Origin: Hyalella azteca
Taxonomy: Eukaryota; Arthropoda; Malacostraca; Amphipoda; Hyalellidae
DNA: 64,000 nt
Direction: 5' to 3'
Assembly (NCBI RefSeq): GCF_000764305.2
Contig: NW_025931635.1
Span: 1 to 64,000, forward strand
This document shows, one piece after another, positions 33,101 through 46,537 of the stretch; the first letter of the stretch is position 1, and each line of letters opens with the position of its first letter. Position numbers and translations under genes: made by a program. The notes beneath the pieces were generated by a model. That model was not told the origin of the DNA. It searched no databases and saw only the letters and a program-made list of their open reading frames with translations.

Positions 33101-36100
33101 GCAGTTTAAATAATGGGGACATCGAGAGTTTCAGCAACGAGGGACGAATTTTTGTTGAAACCGGGAAGAAATGCTGAGGTGGGGATTTCGAAAAATACTG
33201 GGCCGAGTGTGAAGATAATTTGGATAATTTGCGAGCGATTAAGAGTAAATAGCTAAGTGCGTCCTATAATGAACGAGGAAGTTAGGTAAAGGGCAAGACA
33301 GTAAGTTATTAGATGCAAAGAGTATGAGGCTATCAGAGATGAGAGGCAACCACAGAGAGGGGGCTGCAGGCCATCAGAGATGAGGGCTCGCAGGCTGGCT
33401 CATTACCTCCGTGTTAGCTCTCTTTGGCCAACGCTCTTTGGTCTAATTTATAGGCAAACACCGGCACGGGCTGGGATAGAACTCAGCTTTCTGCGAGACC
33501 AAGCAAGCGGAGAGAGTGCTATGGTGAGAAAGGTTATTTGAAGATTGTAGTACCTGTAACGCAAACATTTGTCACACGATGAACATAATAAGGAATATAT
33601 ATCAGATGAAAAAAAACCCGGGCATCTGTTTTGCGGTTCGTGACCACAGTAGCGTCTGCAATTTAGAACGTGAGAATTTTTCTTGGAGTGAGAATTCGGA
33701 GAATTAGACTTTCAATATAAATAAATATGGGGAGTTCGAAATCACATTTTAACGGCTGAAGATGTTCTGTTGAAAGGAAATTGACTCGCAACTAGAGAAT
33801 GAAGGAAAGACTTTAGTTAACGAAGAAAATACTTTAGCTCTGACATGTACTGTATATGGATATAAAATTTATTTTCAAATATGAAAGGCGAGGAAGATCA
33901 GTTTATCGTGATGTGCACACTTTAAATCGGAAGATTCGTAATCAAATTCAAAATCACAAACAATTCCTAGAACAGTACCTATACAGAATGTATAGATAGA
34001 TTATAAATGATGAAACTCTCTGTCATTAGGAAGGCAAGCGATCGCTTGTGTGAATATCCTGTCTTTAGCATAATTGGTGTTATAAAATTTCCCATGTGAT
34101 TTGCATCACTACAAAATTCTCGCTCATTGACCTGGAATTCAGGAGTTGAAAATATAATCTTATTTAGGTATCCAGGAAAGAACTGCAAGCCAGCCATCCG
34201 CAGGATTTTCAGTGTTACGAGCCTCTAAAAGACAGATATTCAAAATCGTTTCGAGGCAATTATGATTGGAGACTGGAGCAAATTAATTAAATATTTATTT
34301 ATTTCTCGAATGAAGGGCTTTTAGAAGGAGGGCTTTTCCACCCAGAATGTTGCGTAAGAATTGATACGGGTTTTCCTCCTGTCATATTCGAGCAAAATAA
34401 TTCATGTGCATGTATTCAGCTTTACATGGAGTAGTTCGTGCTGAGCCAGTTATTTTATGGGGGTTTATTATTTCTATTGCAAGCTTTTGCAACTATTTAT
34501 ATGTGCAGCTTGATTTTTGATCCAAATGGAGCCAATAACTTATGATGAAAATGCATTCCAATTCTAAAGCTTCACGATTTGTATATAAAGTCGTCTAGTA
34601 ATTTTTCGAATATTCAATAACATGCAAACGATCTCAGCCTGAAACCTAACTGAAGTAATTATTATTTAGTCATCGACCATGAAGATCCGTCCCAGACGTG
34701 TTGATCACATCCAGTAGCTTCGTAGCCTTTCTCTGCGCCACATTGCCGTCGTACACATAACCATTAATTAAAGCAGCCTCGATATAAGCAACGTGGCCAC
34801 GGAAGCACGGCTGACATTATCTTGAAGGACTGGTGCTTCTAACGCCTCAAGTCTTAACGCTCTACACAACGACGTCCACGACACGGCCTAATGTACTATG
34901 ACCAGTAAAATACTTTCATCATGGAAATTTTGTATAAATTGAACAATATCTATGGAAAATATGGAAGGACATTACAATCAGCTAGTAATTACTCATGCAG
35001 TGGCCATCACCAGCTCGTAGCGTTTAATAGGAACTTACACTTTGCAATTTCCTGTTTATTTTATTGAGTAGTACGTTTCATTTGCGATAATATGATAATA
35101 ACAGTGATTGATTTTCAACTTATTTTCTGAAAATCTGGCAAGTGTGGTAATATTAAATTAATTCTGGATTATGTATTATGAACATGGAAAACTTGTAGCT
35201 CGCTTATGTTTTGGTTGCCTGCTCTTAGGTTGATTTGCTGCACACTTTAACTTCTAGGAAAAGTTTAGCTAACTTTCTCAAACGAATGCTAATTAGATGA
35301 CACTTTTTACTTCGTCGGTTGTTTTAGAGAAAAAGCGGGAGGAAAAAATTATCAATAGGTTTAATTTTTTTTAGTTTGTTTGCCTGAGTAAATATATCGT
35401 CAATTAATTGATTAATTTTCAGGCATCATGCTATGCAGCTTAGAAAATTATTTTTTCTATCCAAGAGTTTGACGATGCAAATCATGCTCGTTGGTCCGAA
35501 AAAGCACCGAGAAAACGCAATCAATTCAGTACATATAAAACCAAGACATGAATCAGTTTTATTAATTATCCAATACGAGAAAAACTTTCTTAAATCAAAA
35601 ATTTATTTAAAGCATAAAATACACTATAATATAATTTTTACTACCTAGACTAGTTCTGCTTGTGGTCGGCAATAACCCTTGCCAGCCTGCGTTGGTTCCT
35701 GGACAGTTCAAGTCGTTCGTTATTTAAATGTAGCACTAAAACAAGATAAAATAAGTTTTTGCTGCAGGAACACCACGCAACACGCAGCTGCAGTATTCAC
35801 TTCGATGTCGCCGTTCCAGGAACGGTAACGGCTGCAGCTGGAGAGCGGTTCCCCGAAACATCTCACCTCGTCCTCGCCTCGCACGGAACCGCCGCAAAAT
35901 ACGAGACATTTTCATGTTGCTGCCAAGCGAATGTCAGAGATTTATGGCAGGAATTCAAACCTGATGTAAGCTCGCTCGCTCCTGGTTTCTGGAATTTCTT
36001 CATTGGTTTTCCCGGGTTGCCGGTTAAGGTAGCTGTAAGAACGCACTTATAATTGTCGTTTCCGTGCCAGGTGAAACTTAACGTTCACTTGCTGGAATTC

Positions 36101-36416
36101 CTTCGTTGCCGTTTGTTGATGCCCAAGTATAAGTGGAATATTTTCGTGTCACATCAAATTTCCGCTGATTTCCTAAAAAAAAACAAATGAAAGCAAATGC
36201 ACGTTCATTATATGTTCTCAGTTTGATTCACAATGTTTATGGATTTGATGTTAAGATTGATAACATTCAATAACAAATGCCCCAGTTGCTTTGCCCATTT
36301 ATAATAATTTTTCTTAGTAATCGAAGATACTGGAAAAAAGACTCTGAAGATGTTGCGAGAATAGTTGGCATACAGGATACTGCGATTAGATATGTTAATG
36401 AAGTCTGTTTAATACT
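27101..36416. other. Long gene-free region
   Basis: About 9.3 kb without a supported gene. Open frames are all short and unrecognised (the longest are about 135 codons at 31841-32248 minus and 104 codons at 27340-27654 plus). The end of the latter (to 27651, CAACAG|GTAAAT) is GC-richer and could be a noncoding exon. AT-rich throughout, no ordered repeats apart from the hairpin at 30586-30624. Confidence 0.4.
30586..30624. repeat. Short AT-rich inverted repeat
   Basis: ACTGATATAATAAAT (30586-30600) faces ATTTATTATTATATCAGT (30607-30624), separated by a few bases. A hairpin could form in single strands. No terminator role is implied in an animal genome. Confidence 0.6.
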
Positions 36417-36418
36417 CA

Positions 36419-36712
36419 TAGTAGGCAATGTCAAGTTGAATCAACGTTGAAACAACGTACTTCGCGACGTTGAAATAACGCTGAATATTAGCCCAGAATT
36501 AAAGGTAAATCAACGTAATATTTTTATCGTCCTTTTATCAGGTTAAAATAATCTATCATGAATGTCATAGTATTCACGTGATTTTAACATGGAAAAACGT
36601 CGAAATGCATGACTATGAAAAAATGGCGTTGATTCACTTGTCATTCCGGATTAATATTCAGCGTTATTTAAACGTTGCGAAGTACGTTGATTCAACCTGG
36701 TATTGCCTACTG
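36419..36712. mobile_element. Foldback MITE
   Basis: Left arm AGTAGGCAATGTCAAGTTGA continues through TCAACG, ACTTCGCGACGTT and AATAACGCTGAATATTA to about 36490. The right arm, reversed from 36712, reads AGTAGGCAATACCAGGTTGA and the same blocks to about 36645. The left arm has an extra 11-base duplication (TTGAAACAACG). Total about 294 bp, non-coding. I found no clear target duplication. Confidence 0.72.
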
Positions 36713-36944
36713 GGCTACGACTTTATGGACCATTAAAATGAAAATAAAACTCCAGAAGATAATAATATTCACACTAAATTCCATGGACCACCTCGCGGGT
36801 AACTGTATGATAATTTTGTGCGTTTGCTCGACGTCTTGAATATTACAGATCAGATCAAGTCGATGAACCCCAACAGCCGCGGCCTCAGCTGGAGTAGGTC
36901 GGCGGTCTTGAAGCTGAGGTTTACGGCTCGGCAAGCGCCCCCTT

Positions 36945-37205
36945 GGTCTGCTGACCTGCAGCGCCTCACGGTCTGCAGACCTGCAGCGCCTTACGGTCTG
37001 CAGACCTGCAGCGCCTCACGGTCTGCAGACCTGCAGCGCCTCACAGTCTGCTGACCTGCAGCGCCTCACGGTCTGCTGACCTGCAGCGCCTCACGGTCTG
37101 CAGACCTGCAGCGCCTCACAGTCTGCTGACCTGCAGTGCCTCACGGTTTGTAGATTTGCAGCGCCACACGGTCTGCAGACCTGCATTGTCACACAGTCTG
37201 CAGCG
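36945..37205. repeat. 25-bp minisatellite, about 10 copies
   Basis: Unit GGTCTGCAGACCTGCAGCGC plus CTCAC, starting 36945, 36970, 36995 and so on. Each unit holds PstI-type CTGCAG palindromes. Later copies from about 37130 decay (GTAGATTTGCAG). GC-rich against AT-rich flanks. Confidence 0.93.
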
Positions 37206-37499
37206 CCACGTCATCTCATTCTCTTCTCGCAGATAACATCTGGCGGGTCGCATTCCTACGCTTCTGATGTACGGAATGCTTTGTCGTTAGTCTCTTAGAA
37301 TAGATTAATTGACCGCCAGTCATCTGATTGCGGCAGAATACAAAGCCAGATGTCTTCTGGTCACAAGTAGACCAACATGATCATAGAAGACTTCAAGGAT
37401 TGTTGCTTGTTATGCTCACTAAAAGCTTCATTTTGCTAATTAAATCAGCGATTCATTACTAGGGTCAAATTGACAGAGCTCATATATCAGCGGTTGCGG

Positions 37500-37620
37500 T
37501 GCGAGCGCCGAGGTAGCTGTGCAGAATGTCAGAGGTCGTTCGGTCGCAATTCTTCACTTCGGTTTCCGGGATTCGAAACCCATAGAATGTTGCTGGCGGC
37601 ATTACGACACTTTAGCGTCT
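37500..37620 (+). repeat. Possible tRNA-derived SINE head
   Basis: GCCGAGGTAGCTGTGCAGAA (A-box-like, about 37507) is followed some 55 bases on by CCGGGATTCGAAACCC (B-box-like, 37566-37581). The order and spacing suit a pol III promoter of tRNA origin. I do not see a clean cloverleaf or a poly-A tail, and there is no second copy in the window. Confidence 0.25.
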
Positions 37621-39709
37621 GATTTAAATCTGCATTCAGGCCGCATGTGTGTTACTTAGCGAGATTCGTAATTGCTTCACTGCCTTCATTCTGCTGAGGC
37701 ATCAAAGACTTCAAATGCATCAACAAGCACGGCATTCAGCGCAATTAAGAATATCAAAATTTCATTTTGACAAGAACGTTTGCTAAAGAACGATTTGTTG
37801 AGGTCTGGATTCGCTGTGGTCTGGAAATTTAATTAATTATACTCAAAGTAATTTCCCCTTGAAAGTTTTTTAACAAAATAAATCAACACAACACGCAGCC
37901 TTTTCTACGGCCAAAGATTAGGGTAAAATATGTTGGGGTAATGTGGTGTTACTCATATCCTACGCTGAAATTTGTGAGGTTATGTGTCGATATTAACTCA
38001 ATTTAAAACAAGCACACTAATTTGGTGCTTCTCTAACAACGACAGTGAGCATCAGGGTTTTCCTTACGCACGTAGCAAAAACTTTCAACGGTGATCATCG
38101 CAGTTACAAAACTCATGATGATGAAATCTACGGCGGAAAATGACAGGGTCACACATGCAGTAGTTCCCATACAGGAGGTAAACTCTCTCTAGCTATTAAT
38201 TTAATTACACCAAGTTTAAGGCCTACTGCATTAACTGGCTGGTAATATTTTTCTCGAAAATTTCTTAACAAACTGTTTAAGCATATATAAACATACATAT
38301 TTTAATAATAAGAATTTTTTAACAATATGATGACATGATGGAGTAGCATAATTATTTGGGAACTTTAAATTCAGAAAAAATATTGGATATAACTGTTCTG
38401 GAGAGCCTCCACCTGCACCCTGAAACACATCTTTAGACATATCCGCGTTACATTTATACTGCGCCTCGATTGCACTAGGGCAGGACATGATAATCCTTAT
38501 GGATAGAATTTAAAAACAGATTAATCGCAAGTAAGAGTATCAAAGCACATTATTTAAAGCCCGGCAGTAAAATAATTACCGTGCTTAAAAAAATAAAAGA
38601 ATATTCATGATGCCGAATGATGCAGATGCACAACCAACGGAAAGGATGAAGGTGAAGTGAATTCAGATCACTGATCGGAAACTGTGCTCAAGAGAAAGAA
38701 AAAATGGGAAATGTAAGCATAACAAATTTTACGACTTTGGGGACTTGCAGATTACCGTTCAACCCAAGTTTAGTGCGGAAATAAATTCAAAGTCATAACA
38801 TGTACTCTTTATTGTGAACAAATCATTGAACCTATAACCTATAAAATAAGGAAATCAAATATGCACGCATAAAACATTAATATGTACAAGTGAGTAGGAC
38901 TTTTAATCTTAGACTTATTATCACCGAAACGCTTGATATTTGATTTGTGCGCCATACAGGCTTAAATTTGGAGGCATTATATTTCCCCGTTGTTCTGTTT
39001 CCTCTGACCCTGAGTCTGCTGGTGTCCTTCAATTTTATTAAGCTAGTTAATAAAGCTAGACAATTCATTCATAGAACTCAATGGGTCTATGAGTAATATA
39101 CATAGAGACTTATGGACGCTTTAAGCGATGCGAACGTTGGTCTGTCAGGATATCTTATTTGTAACGTCTGAGTAATATTATTGAAATTTGATGTGAAATT
39201 TCCTGGCTAACTCCACGGATAACAACGGCCACATTTCAGTATCTCGAAATGGATGGTGCAAGTACAGTGAGTGGATCAATGTTGAAATCCGCTTACAAAT
39301 GAAATGCGCTTGAACGTTTTACTTGATGCACTGTAACGACAAGACATTAGAAAACTATCATTAAGTTTGATTGAATGTTCGTCATCATTTTGGTTCAGAA
39401 TACAAGAAATTTGCAGATCAGCAAAAAAATTTTATGTGCAAAAATTTTCAAAGACAAATTTTCTGTACCGCTTTGACTATGGAGGATAAATATATCCATT
39501 TATTTTAACAAGAAATAAATCTCATGTCGAACCTTTTGGCGTTATCAATTCCACTCTGAATTAATTCCATGAACCGAGACACTGCAGGAAAGAATTCGAG
39601 TGACGCCAGATAAGGTGCTCGGATTCTTTCTCGACGCTTTGCCAATTTGCTGGCATTTATTTATCTTTCATATCCACTTCATTCATTTAAAATCTAACTC
39701 CGGGTAATG
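37621..39709. other. Gene-free stretch
   Basis: No supported coding sequence, only short open frames (for example 85 codons at 38231-38488 minus) without recognisable domains. Confidence 0.4.
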
Positions 39710-39717
39710 GCATAAAT

Positions 39718-41345
39718 CAGTGGTTCCCAAACTTTTTCAGGCTGGCGCCCCCTCTGGCTCCCAGGTGAATTTCTAGCGCCCCCCACAGAAACATATAAAA
39801 TCATGCGCCTCTTTCTATAAAATTTAGTACGCTGCAATTCCAAAAGATATAGGTTAAACACGAATGTGTATTTCACAAATAGAACCTATTTTAGTGAACC
39901 AATATGTTTTTCAGCTGTTTTAACTGTTTCAGCACTAGAAATCTAGCACGTCTCGGGCAAATTTACGGCCCGGACTCGTGGCCAGTCTCACGACCAATCT
40001 CCAAATTCAATTATCAAGTAATATCACCACAACTAATGAATTCAGCTCAATAAAACTTGGAACATGTATTCATCAGATCTTAACGGTGATGTTTAGCTTG
40101 CGAAAATTTTTAAATATCACCTTCATTCGTGAGTTATATTGCGATACAGGCCGAAATTCACAGTGATCCAAGAATTTCTTCCAAACTACCTAACAGATTT
40201 GAACGAAATTTTGAATATTCATTCCTAACTACCAAATGGTGTTTTTTAGTTTCAAATTTTTTTTTATTTTAACGTCGTTTGCGAGATTTATTTCATTTCA
40301 TCGTCATTCTTGATTTCACTCTGCCTTATTCGCTTTAGTTCGCAAGTTATACAGATGTAGGAGGAACGACCGGCTTTTCTACCGGCTGGTTTAACCAAGA
40401 GCCGTTTACGTATATAACCGTATATAACTCGCAAACGAAGGCAAAACGAAAAAATTGTAACGAACTAAAAATCACCGTTGCTGAGGTTAGGTATTAAAAT
40501 ACTAAATTTCGTTCAAATTTGTTCAGTAGTTTGGAAGAAATTTCTTGATTAGGGCGAATTTAAGAACGTATTGCTGTTTAAATCACAAATGAAACTCGCG
40601 AACGAAGGCACAATCGAAAATTTTTTCACGAGCTAAACATCACCGTTCGGTAGTTAGGACTGAAAATTCAAAATTTCGTTCGAATCTGTTCAGTAGTTTG
40701 GAAGAAATTCCTTGATCAATGTGAATTTCGGCCCGTTTTGCCATATTAGTATGGCAAAAACAATTGAAGGCAAATTTCAAAAACATTTCACGAGCTTTAA
40801 ATCACCGTAAGGTCCTAATGAGTACGTGTACTAAGTTTCATCGAGTTAAGTTCATTAGTTTGAGAGATATTCCTTGATCCTTGAATTTGAAATTGGCCGT
40901 GAGACCGGCCGCGAGTCCGGCCGTTAATTGGTCGGAGACGTAAACCCAGGAGAGGTTAAAAAAATATGACACAGTACTCACTGCAGTGAGTAACAGAGAG
41001 CGCATTTTCTCGTCGACGAAAACGTGAAGTCGCGGACGGACATACAGGCGGACAGACGGACGGACATCGCGAGCACAATAGTGCATTCTTTCCATAAATG
41101 ATCAAATGCGCTAAAAACAGATCTGGGTGAAAAAACCATCGCTGGGAGTCATGCGCTGCACGTGTTGTGTACAAATCGTCAAACAAATGTTCGAACTTCT
41201 TACTTTGACTTCTGACTGCCGCCCCCTATATCGCCCCCTATATCGCCCCCCTATCGCCCCCCTATCACCCTTTTCTTCTTTACCGCCCCCCAAAATCTTT
41301 CCATCGCCCCTAGGGGGGCGATATCGCCCACTTTGGGAACCACTG
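39718..41345. mobile_element. Complete non-autonomous hAT-like element
   Basis: Both ends read inward CAGTGGTTCCCAAA, and the flanks are identical 8-mers GCATAAAT at 39710-39717 and 41346-41353. CAG-type ends with an 8-bp duplication define a hAT insertion. The 1,628-bp body has no transposase. It contains repeats about 165 bases apart: TTCGTT(C)GAA..GTTCAGTAGTTTGGAAGAAA near 40507 and 40677, CGAACGAAGGCA near 40434 and 40592, an inverted form near 40110-40210, then a GGCCG-rich block and GGACGGACA repeats near 41030-41070, and a C-rich right end. Confidence 0.9.
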
Positions 41346-41856
41346 GCATAAATGATTTATAATGTTGACTCGATCTAACATCGTTCCATCATCCGTTGTG
41401 CGAAATAAGTCGTACTTCATTTCGGTTTGAAGAGAAACTTGTGCCTTTTGGCTCACATTTTCAAAAAAGAATTGCCGAAGTATTTTTGCACTGCTTAATA
41501 TATTGTATATTACTGTAGCTGTTTCTGAACATGTTGAGTAATTTCAATTGAAAAATATTGTATGCTTCCAAATCTAAATTGAAAACTGTGGCTTCAGGTT
41601 GAAGCCGAACAATGTATATATCTAATGTGCAAAATGCTATCTTAACCAATTGTAATGACAATCTTGTTATAAAATTCCGCATTAGTGATGAAATCAGTTC
41701 TTCTGTCCTGGATTGGCATTACGAGGGGAGAGCTCGAGACGGTCACTTCGAAGGCAGTCATGGGCCATTGTTAAAGATGCAGACGCCAAGTGGACGGCGG
41801 CCTTAAAAAGCTACACCACGCAGGCTAGGCCGTCTCTACAGGCTTCTGAATTGACT

Positions 41857-41990
41857 GCATTACTTCTCTTAATTTACGGCATTACTTCTCTTAATTTACG
41901 GTATTACTCCTCTTAATTGACTGAATTACTTTTCTTAATTGACTACATTAATTCTCTCCATTGACTGCAATATTTCTCATAATGACTGCA
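41857..41990. repeat. 22-bp minisatellite, about 6 copies
   Basis: Unit GCATTACTTCTCTTAATTTA plus CG. The first two copies are near-perfect; later ones drift to GAATTACTTTTCTTAATTGA and beyond. Confidence 0.85.
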
Positions 41991-42916
41991 AGAACACAAT
42001 GACGAGTTGAAGTTAGACGTGTGTGTTGCACCTGCGTATCGCTCTTGGTCTTTCGAGGAGAGTGGACATCTTTGGTTTCCGTATGAATAAAGCAATAGCT
42101 CAAAATCTGTTTTTTTAATTATCTCACATTTTGTGAAGATCCCGTGATGTATATAGATCTTTTCGAATTAATTACGTTCTACCCTGAGCATGCTTGTAAA
42201 TTAACCGTAAATGAAGCACTTTGTTTTCTCATGATTCATTGCGTGAAACTAAAATCATATTCCATCTATAATCAGTATGGGAAAGTAATACCATAACTAC
42301 GCATGAAACGTCGCTTCGCTTTTCTGTTATTCAACATACTAAACCATTAATTTTTGTCCATCAATTTATTTTTGTCAATTTATTATTAATTGAATTTTTT
42401 GTAGATTTGTTTACTGTAGGTTTAGTTTGGCACGTTTTAGTTCTAAGTCTATTGTATGCTAAATGAAGTGATAAACTATCAATTAATCTAGAATGGCTCA
42501 TGTAGCACTGACAATTAATAATCAGTAAAAAAAACATTATTAAGCTCAATTATGATATAGTTATAATGGATTTTCTGTGAACTATTTGGGTATATTGTTA
42601 TCGTGCATCAGCCAAAAATCTTCTTTGTAACGTCACAAAGTCCACTCGCCGTATATATGGTGGGGCAAAAATTAGTGCAATGCTCTATATTGGCCCGGCA
42701 AACGTCCCCTGACGCCGCGTCTTCAATAGGACGTTCTTGTGTCTCTTGGTTATCTCAACCTCACTTCCGGGAGCACATCAAAATGGTCCGTTAAATTGGG
42801 TAGCCTCTCGAGCGGAAGAGTCACGAAAATAAAAAAAAATCGTCGGCCTCCCTCTTCCGCTGCCGAGATTTGCCTCGTGGGAGAGACGAGCCATCGAAGT
42901 CCTCACGAGTTGCGTT
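41991..42916. other. Gene-free stretch
   Basis: No supported gene. GCGGAAGAG near 42812 faces CTCTTCCGC near 42852, a short stem around an A-run. Confidence 0.4.
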
Positions 42917-43270
42917 GAATTCAATATCGTTTTCAGCTCAAGAGCTGCGCTGAATTCAAGATCGTTTTCAGCTCAAGATCAGCACTGAATTCAAGATCGT
43001 TCCCAGCTCAAGAGCTGCACTGAATTCAAGCTCGTTTTCAGCTCAAGAGCTGCACTGAATTCAACATCGTTCCCAGCTCAAGAGCTGCACATTCAACATC
43101 GTTCCCAGCTCAAGAGCTGCACTGAATTCAAGCTCGTTTTCAGCTCAAGAGCTGCACTGAATTCAAGCTCGTTTTCAGCTCAAGATCAGCACTGAATTCA
43201 AGATCGTTCCCAGCTCAAGAGCTGCACTGAAGTCAGGCTCGTTTTCAGCTCAAGAGCTGCGCTAAATTCA
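42917..43270. repeat. 35-bp minisatellite with EcoRI site and palindrome per unit
   Basis: About ten units of GAATTCAAGATCGTTTTCAG then CTCAAGAGCTGCACT; starts at 42917, 42952 and so on, one unit near 43090 shortened. Each unit carries GAATTC and the near-palindrome CAGCTCAAGAGCTG. Variants alternate CGTTTTC and CGTTCCC, so the array has a higher-order pattern. Confidence 0.94.
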
Positions 43271-46200
43271 CATCAGATGTTTAGAATCAATCTGTACGAT
43301 GACCTCAGAACAGCAGATTTCGCGAGTGCGCTGAGAAGGCTTCATTGAAGGCATCGATAACAATGGGCGAGTTTTCTACGGATTTTTAAAAACCTTTTTG
43401 AATTCTTCAATGAAAAATCGATGCCGTAAGTTTGTGTGGGAAATCGAATAGGTAGTTACGATTTTTTTTTGTGCACGTGCATGCCTTCAAAGGGAAGATA
43501 TTGAAAATAATTCATTACCTACGTTATAGTAAATTATATGCATTTTCAAATTATCCGACATATTCTCATAATGTTATCTGTCAAATACATAATAACAAAG
43601 ATTCTTTAGAGAAATACAAAATTTTCAGCTGCATTGGATGCGGTGCATTATTGTCAAGGAAATTTACAGTGCACAATAATTAAGTGTTTGGGGGTTGACC
43701 AATGCTGTGGCCGATAGGCAACACGACTGCCTTCAAATAGTTGTGAATGAATGAATAGCTAGCTGATTATGATAAATCTTCCTGGCATATATTAAAGCTA
43801 TGGTAGATCATAGATCAACTAATTTTTTGCAATGATATGGTTTTCGATGATCTACAAGTATAGGCCATAAAATATTTGTGTTGCTGGTTCCACATTCCCA
43901 TCGTTTCTCTGACTCCCATTTTTGGAAGGCTTGGTGATAATCTTCCGAACATAATGCATCTAAACTTTTGATACCTACAAAAATCTCCGACCCGAATTGA
44001 GGAATGTCTTAGGTTGTTGAACAGGATTTTTCGATGTATTGCAATTTGATAATTTGACTGAGATGTCAACTTGCACAGATCTCCCTTATGTCGAAACCAG
44101 TCCGAGAAAATTTCTACTCGCTTTATGTACTTGGATACATTATCGCAGAATTTCTTAGAACTTATCCGAATTCAAAAAGTTACTTTAATTGATTTACATC
44201 GGCTTCGAGTAAAAACTTGCCAATTAAATTAAATTCCCGAGAGCCATGAGAAAGCGACCAAAAGCTACAATGCCGAGTTCAATCGGGACGCTTCCCGTAA
44301 AAGAACGCGTGACGCCGATAATGCGATCGAACTCTTAGCCTTATTGGCAATTGCCGTTGTTTCCACTCAGCTCGCCTCGTGTCAATGAGACGAGCTCTGC
44401 GATGAAGGAAACAAGCAAGACTCGAAAGTGCGTGTGGATGATTTTTCCGGCGTGGACTGATCCTACATTTGGACGCATTTTGAACTTGATTGGTTAAGCT
44501 GTCCAGTCAAGTTTTTAATTGAAAGCAAATTAGGCATCTTTTGGGGAAATTAGGAATAAGTTTATGCTGTGCTACGTGTGAAAACGTTTAGTTTGATTGT
44601 GCGGAATGATATACAAAAGATAAACGACAAAAATGGTCATTTTCGCAAACAAGAATCAATTAAGATCAATGTAAATCTGATTTCAAGAATTACGCAGCAC
44701 AAGAGTGACAGTATAATTAATGGCTTTTATAATACGAAGCTCCTTCTGCAGTTGCCGACTTTTATTGCACTGAACATTGCCAGTAAACTCAGTGCAAAGC
44801 CGAATAACGTCGCTATCGCTGCTACGGGATCAGCAACAAGCCGCTCTATTAATTTCTGGACTTAACACGACTGTTTATTTTATGCTTCTTACGTTTATGA
44901 AGAATCTGAATTGTTTTATAAAATATTCTGGTTGGATACTACAGATCGTATGCAAGCTGTACGTTGAGTAGGTGTTTTCATGCGGTTAGAATGTCATTCA
45001 CTCTCATCAGTTCACGATATTCACTTATTAGTTCATTGATCCGATGTGTGAGCATAATTTCCTGGGAATTGAGCATGAGCTATTGAAGTAGGCTGGGATT
45101 TCTTCTAAGAAGGGTCGGTCTTCTCGTACTAGTTATAATAACACATTCTATACAAGCACATAGAAATTTTTCCCACCAATATTCATGTAATTTATGCTTT
45201 CACTTAGGATTAAACAGAATTGCTAAGAAATTTTCGCTTCATGAATAAATGGAAAGATGCTCTGTGTGTTTTGTATTGATGGATGGTGAAGACTTACACT
45301 CTTTGAGGAGCGTTGTATTCAGAATATATGATTTTCTTTAGAATGAAGACTGTTGATCCTGGCAACGTCCAGACACGGTCCATATATGCTACCTTCTCCC
45401 AACTCGTTTCCTGGAGCAAAATTTTTCTTATCTGCAGACGCGGAACTTTTTAGTAGAATTTTTACTCGAAAAACATTTAATTTTAGGTGAGATTCTCTTT
45501 CTGCTCCAGTGCGCCTTCAGAAATGTGTTTCGAAAAATCTAGCGTCTTCGTTTATTTATTTTGATACGAGAATAGGAACTAGAAAAACGTTATAGTTCAA
45601 TGCACATTTACTGCGATATTAAAGTTACACGGAGAGAATGGCGTTAATTAAATGACACGTGCCTCAAAAAATCATCTTCTTCGTGCCTCGAAAATAATCT
45701 TCTTTGTGACTCATTAAAAATTTTTTATCGAGGAAATTCAATAAAAATCTATCTTGAATAGCTGTTAGAATTACGGGGCTTTCCCGACTTGGTCAAGTAA
45801 TGTACTGTGGAGTTTGTGAAGAAATGCAGGTGGCAAAATTACTAACTTTCTATCCACGTTCCTTTAAGTTATTTATTAAATGTGTTGATTTTAGAGTTGA
45901 AGGTAGTTTGATATGTTCCTCACAGATGTTTTACTTCTATAGATTTGTTGTTCTTTCCTTGCGATTAAATAAAGTACAATTTTATTTGAGAAGGACGCAT
46001 GAGTTCCTGAATGATATCTTAATTTATATCCGAAATGAACTCGACTCCTTGAAAAAACGTACATCCTTCAAAATTGTTGGATTGAAAATAGGTTGACGAT
46101 TCAATTATTCAGAGAAGCAAAGCAAATTCATCGACACGTGAAAACACAAAAAATGAGACCAACAACACGCGTGCATTGCATCACCATTCCAGCAAAAGAA

Positions 46201-46537
46201 TTATGGGAATAAGCAAGATATTTACAACATTTCGACCTTAATACACGTGTATTTCAACTCCAACATTTCTGTTTATCCACAGTATATGAACAATAACACT
46301 TCTATATTTCAATAATGTTTCAACAACATCAAAATGTGCGTTGTTGAAAAAATCAATCTTCTTGAAATAAACGCGGGAAAGCAAGTCCGACAATCCTGCG
46401 TCCGCCTTTTGCCAGGTTGTAGAAGCTGCCGCATCCACGCGAGAGCGACGCATCTTGCAGAAATTTCCGTCCTTCTCGAGCAAAAATGATGGACAGTTTG
46501 GCGGCGATTTTCGGGGGCCGTCGACCTCTAATTGATT
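43271..46537. other. Gene-free stretch
   Basis: No supported gene. Open frames of about 98 codons at 44569-44865 and 45800-46096 (plus) show no recognisable domain. A small duplication, ATCTTCTTCGTGCCTC / ATCTTCTTTGTGACTC, lies near 45673 and 45698. Confidence 0.4.

Noticed and set aside
34670..34880. Minus-strand stretch reading RGHVAYIEAALINGYVYDG, vaguely ankyrin-like
   Set aside because: Only about 47 codons between stops, no ankyrin consensus turn, no splice context.
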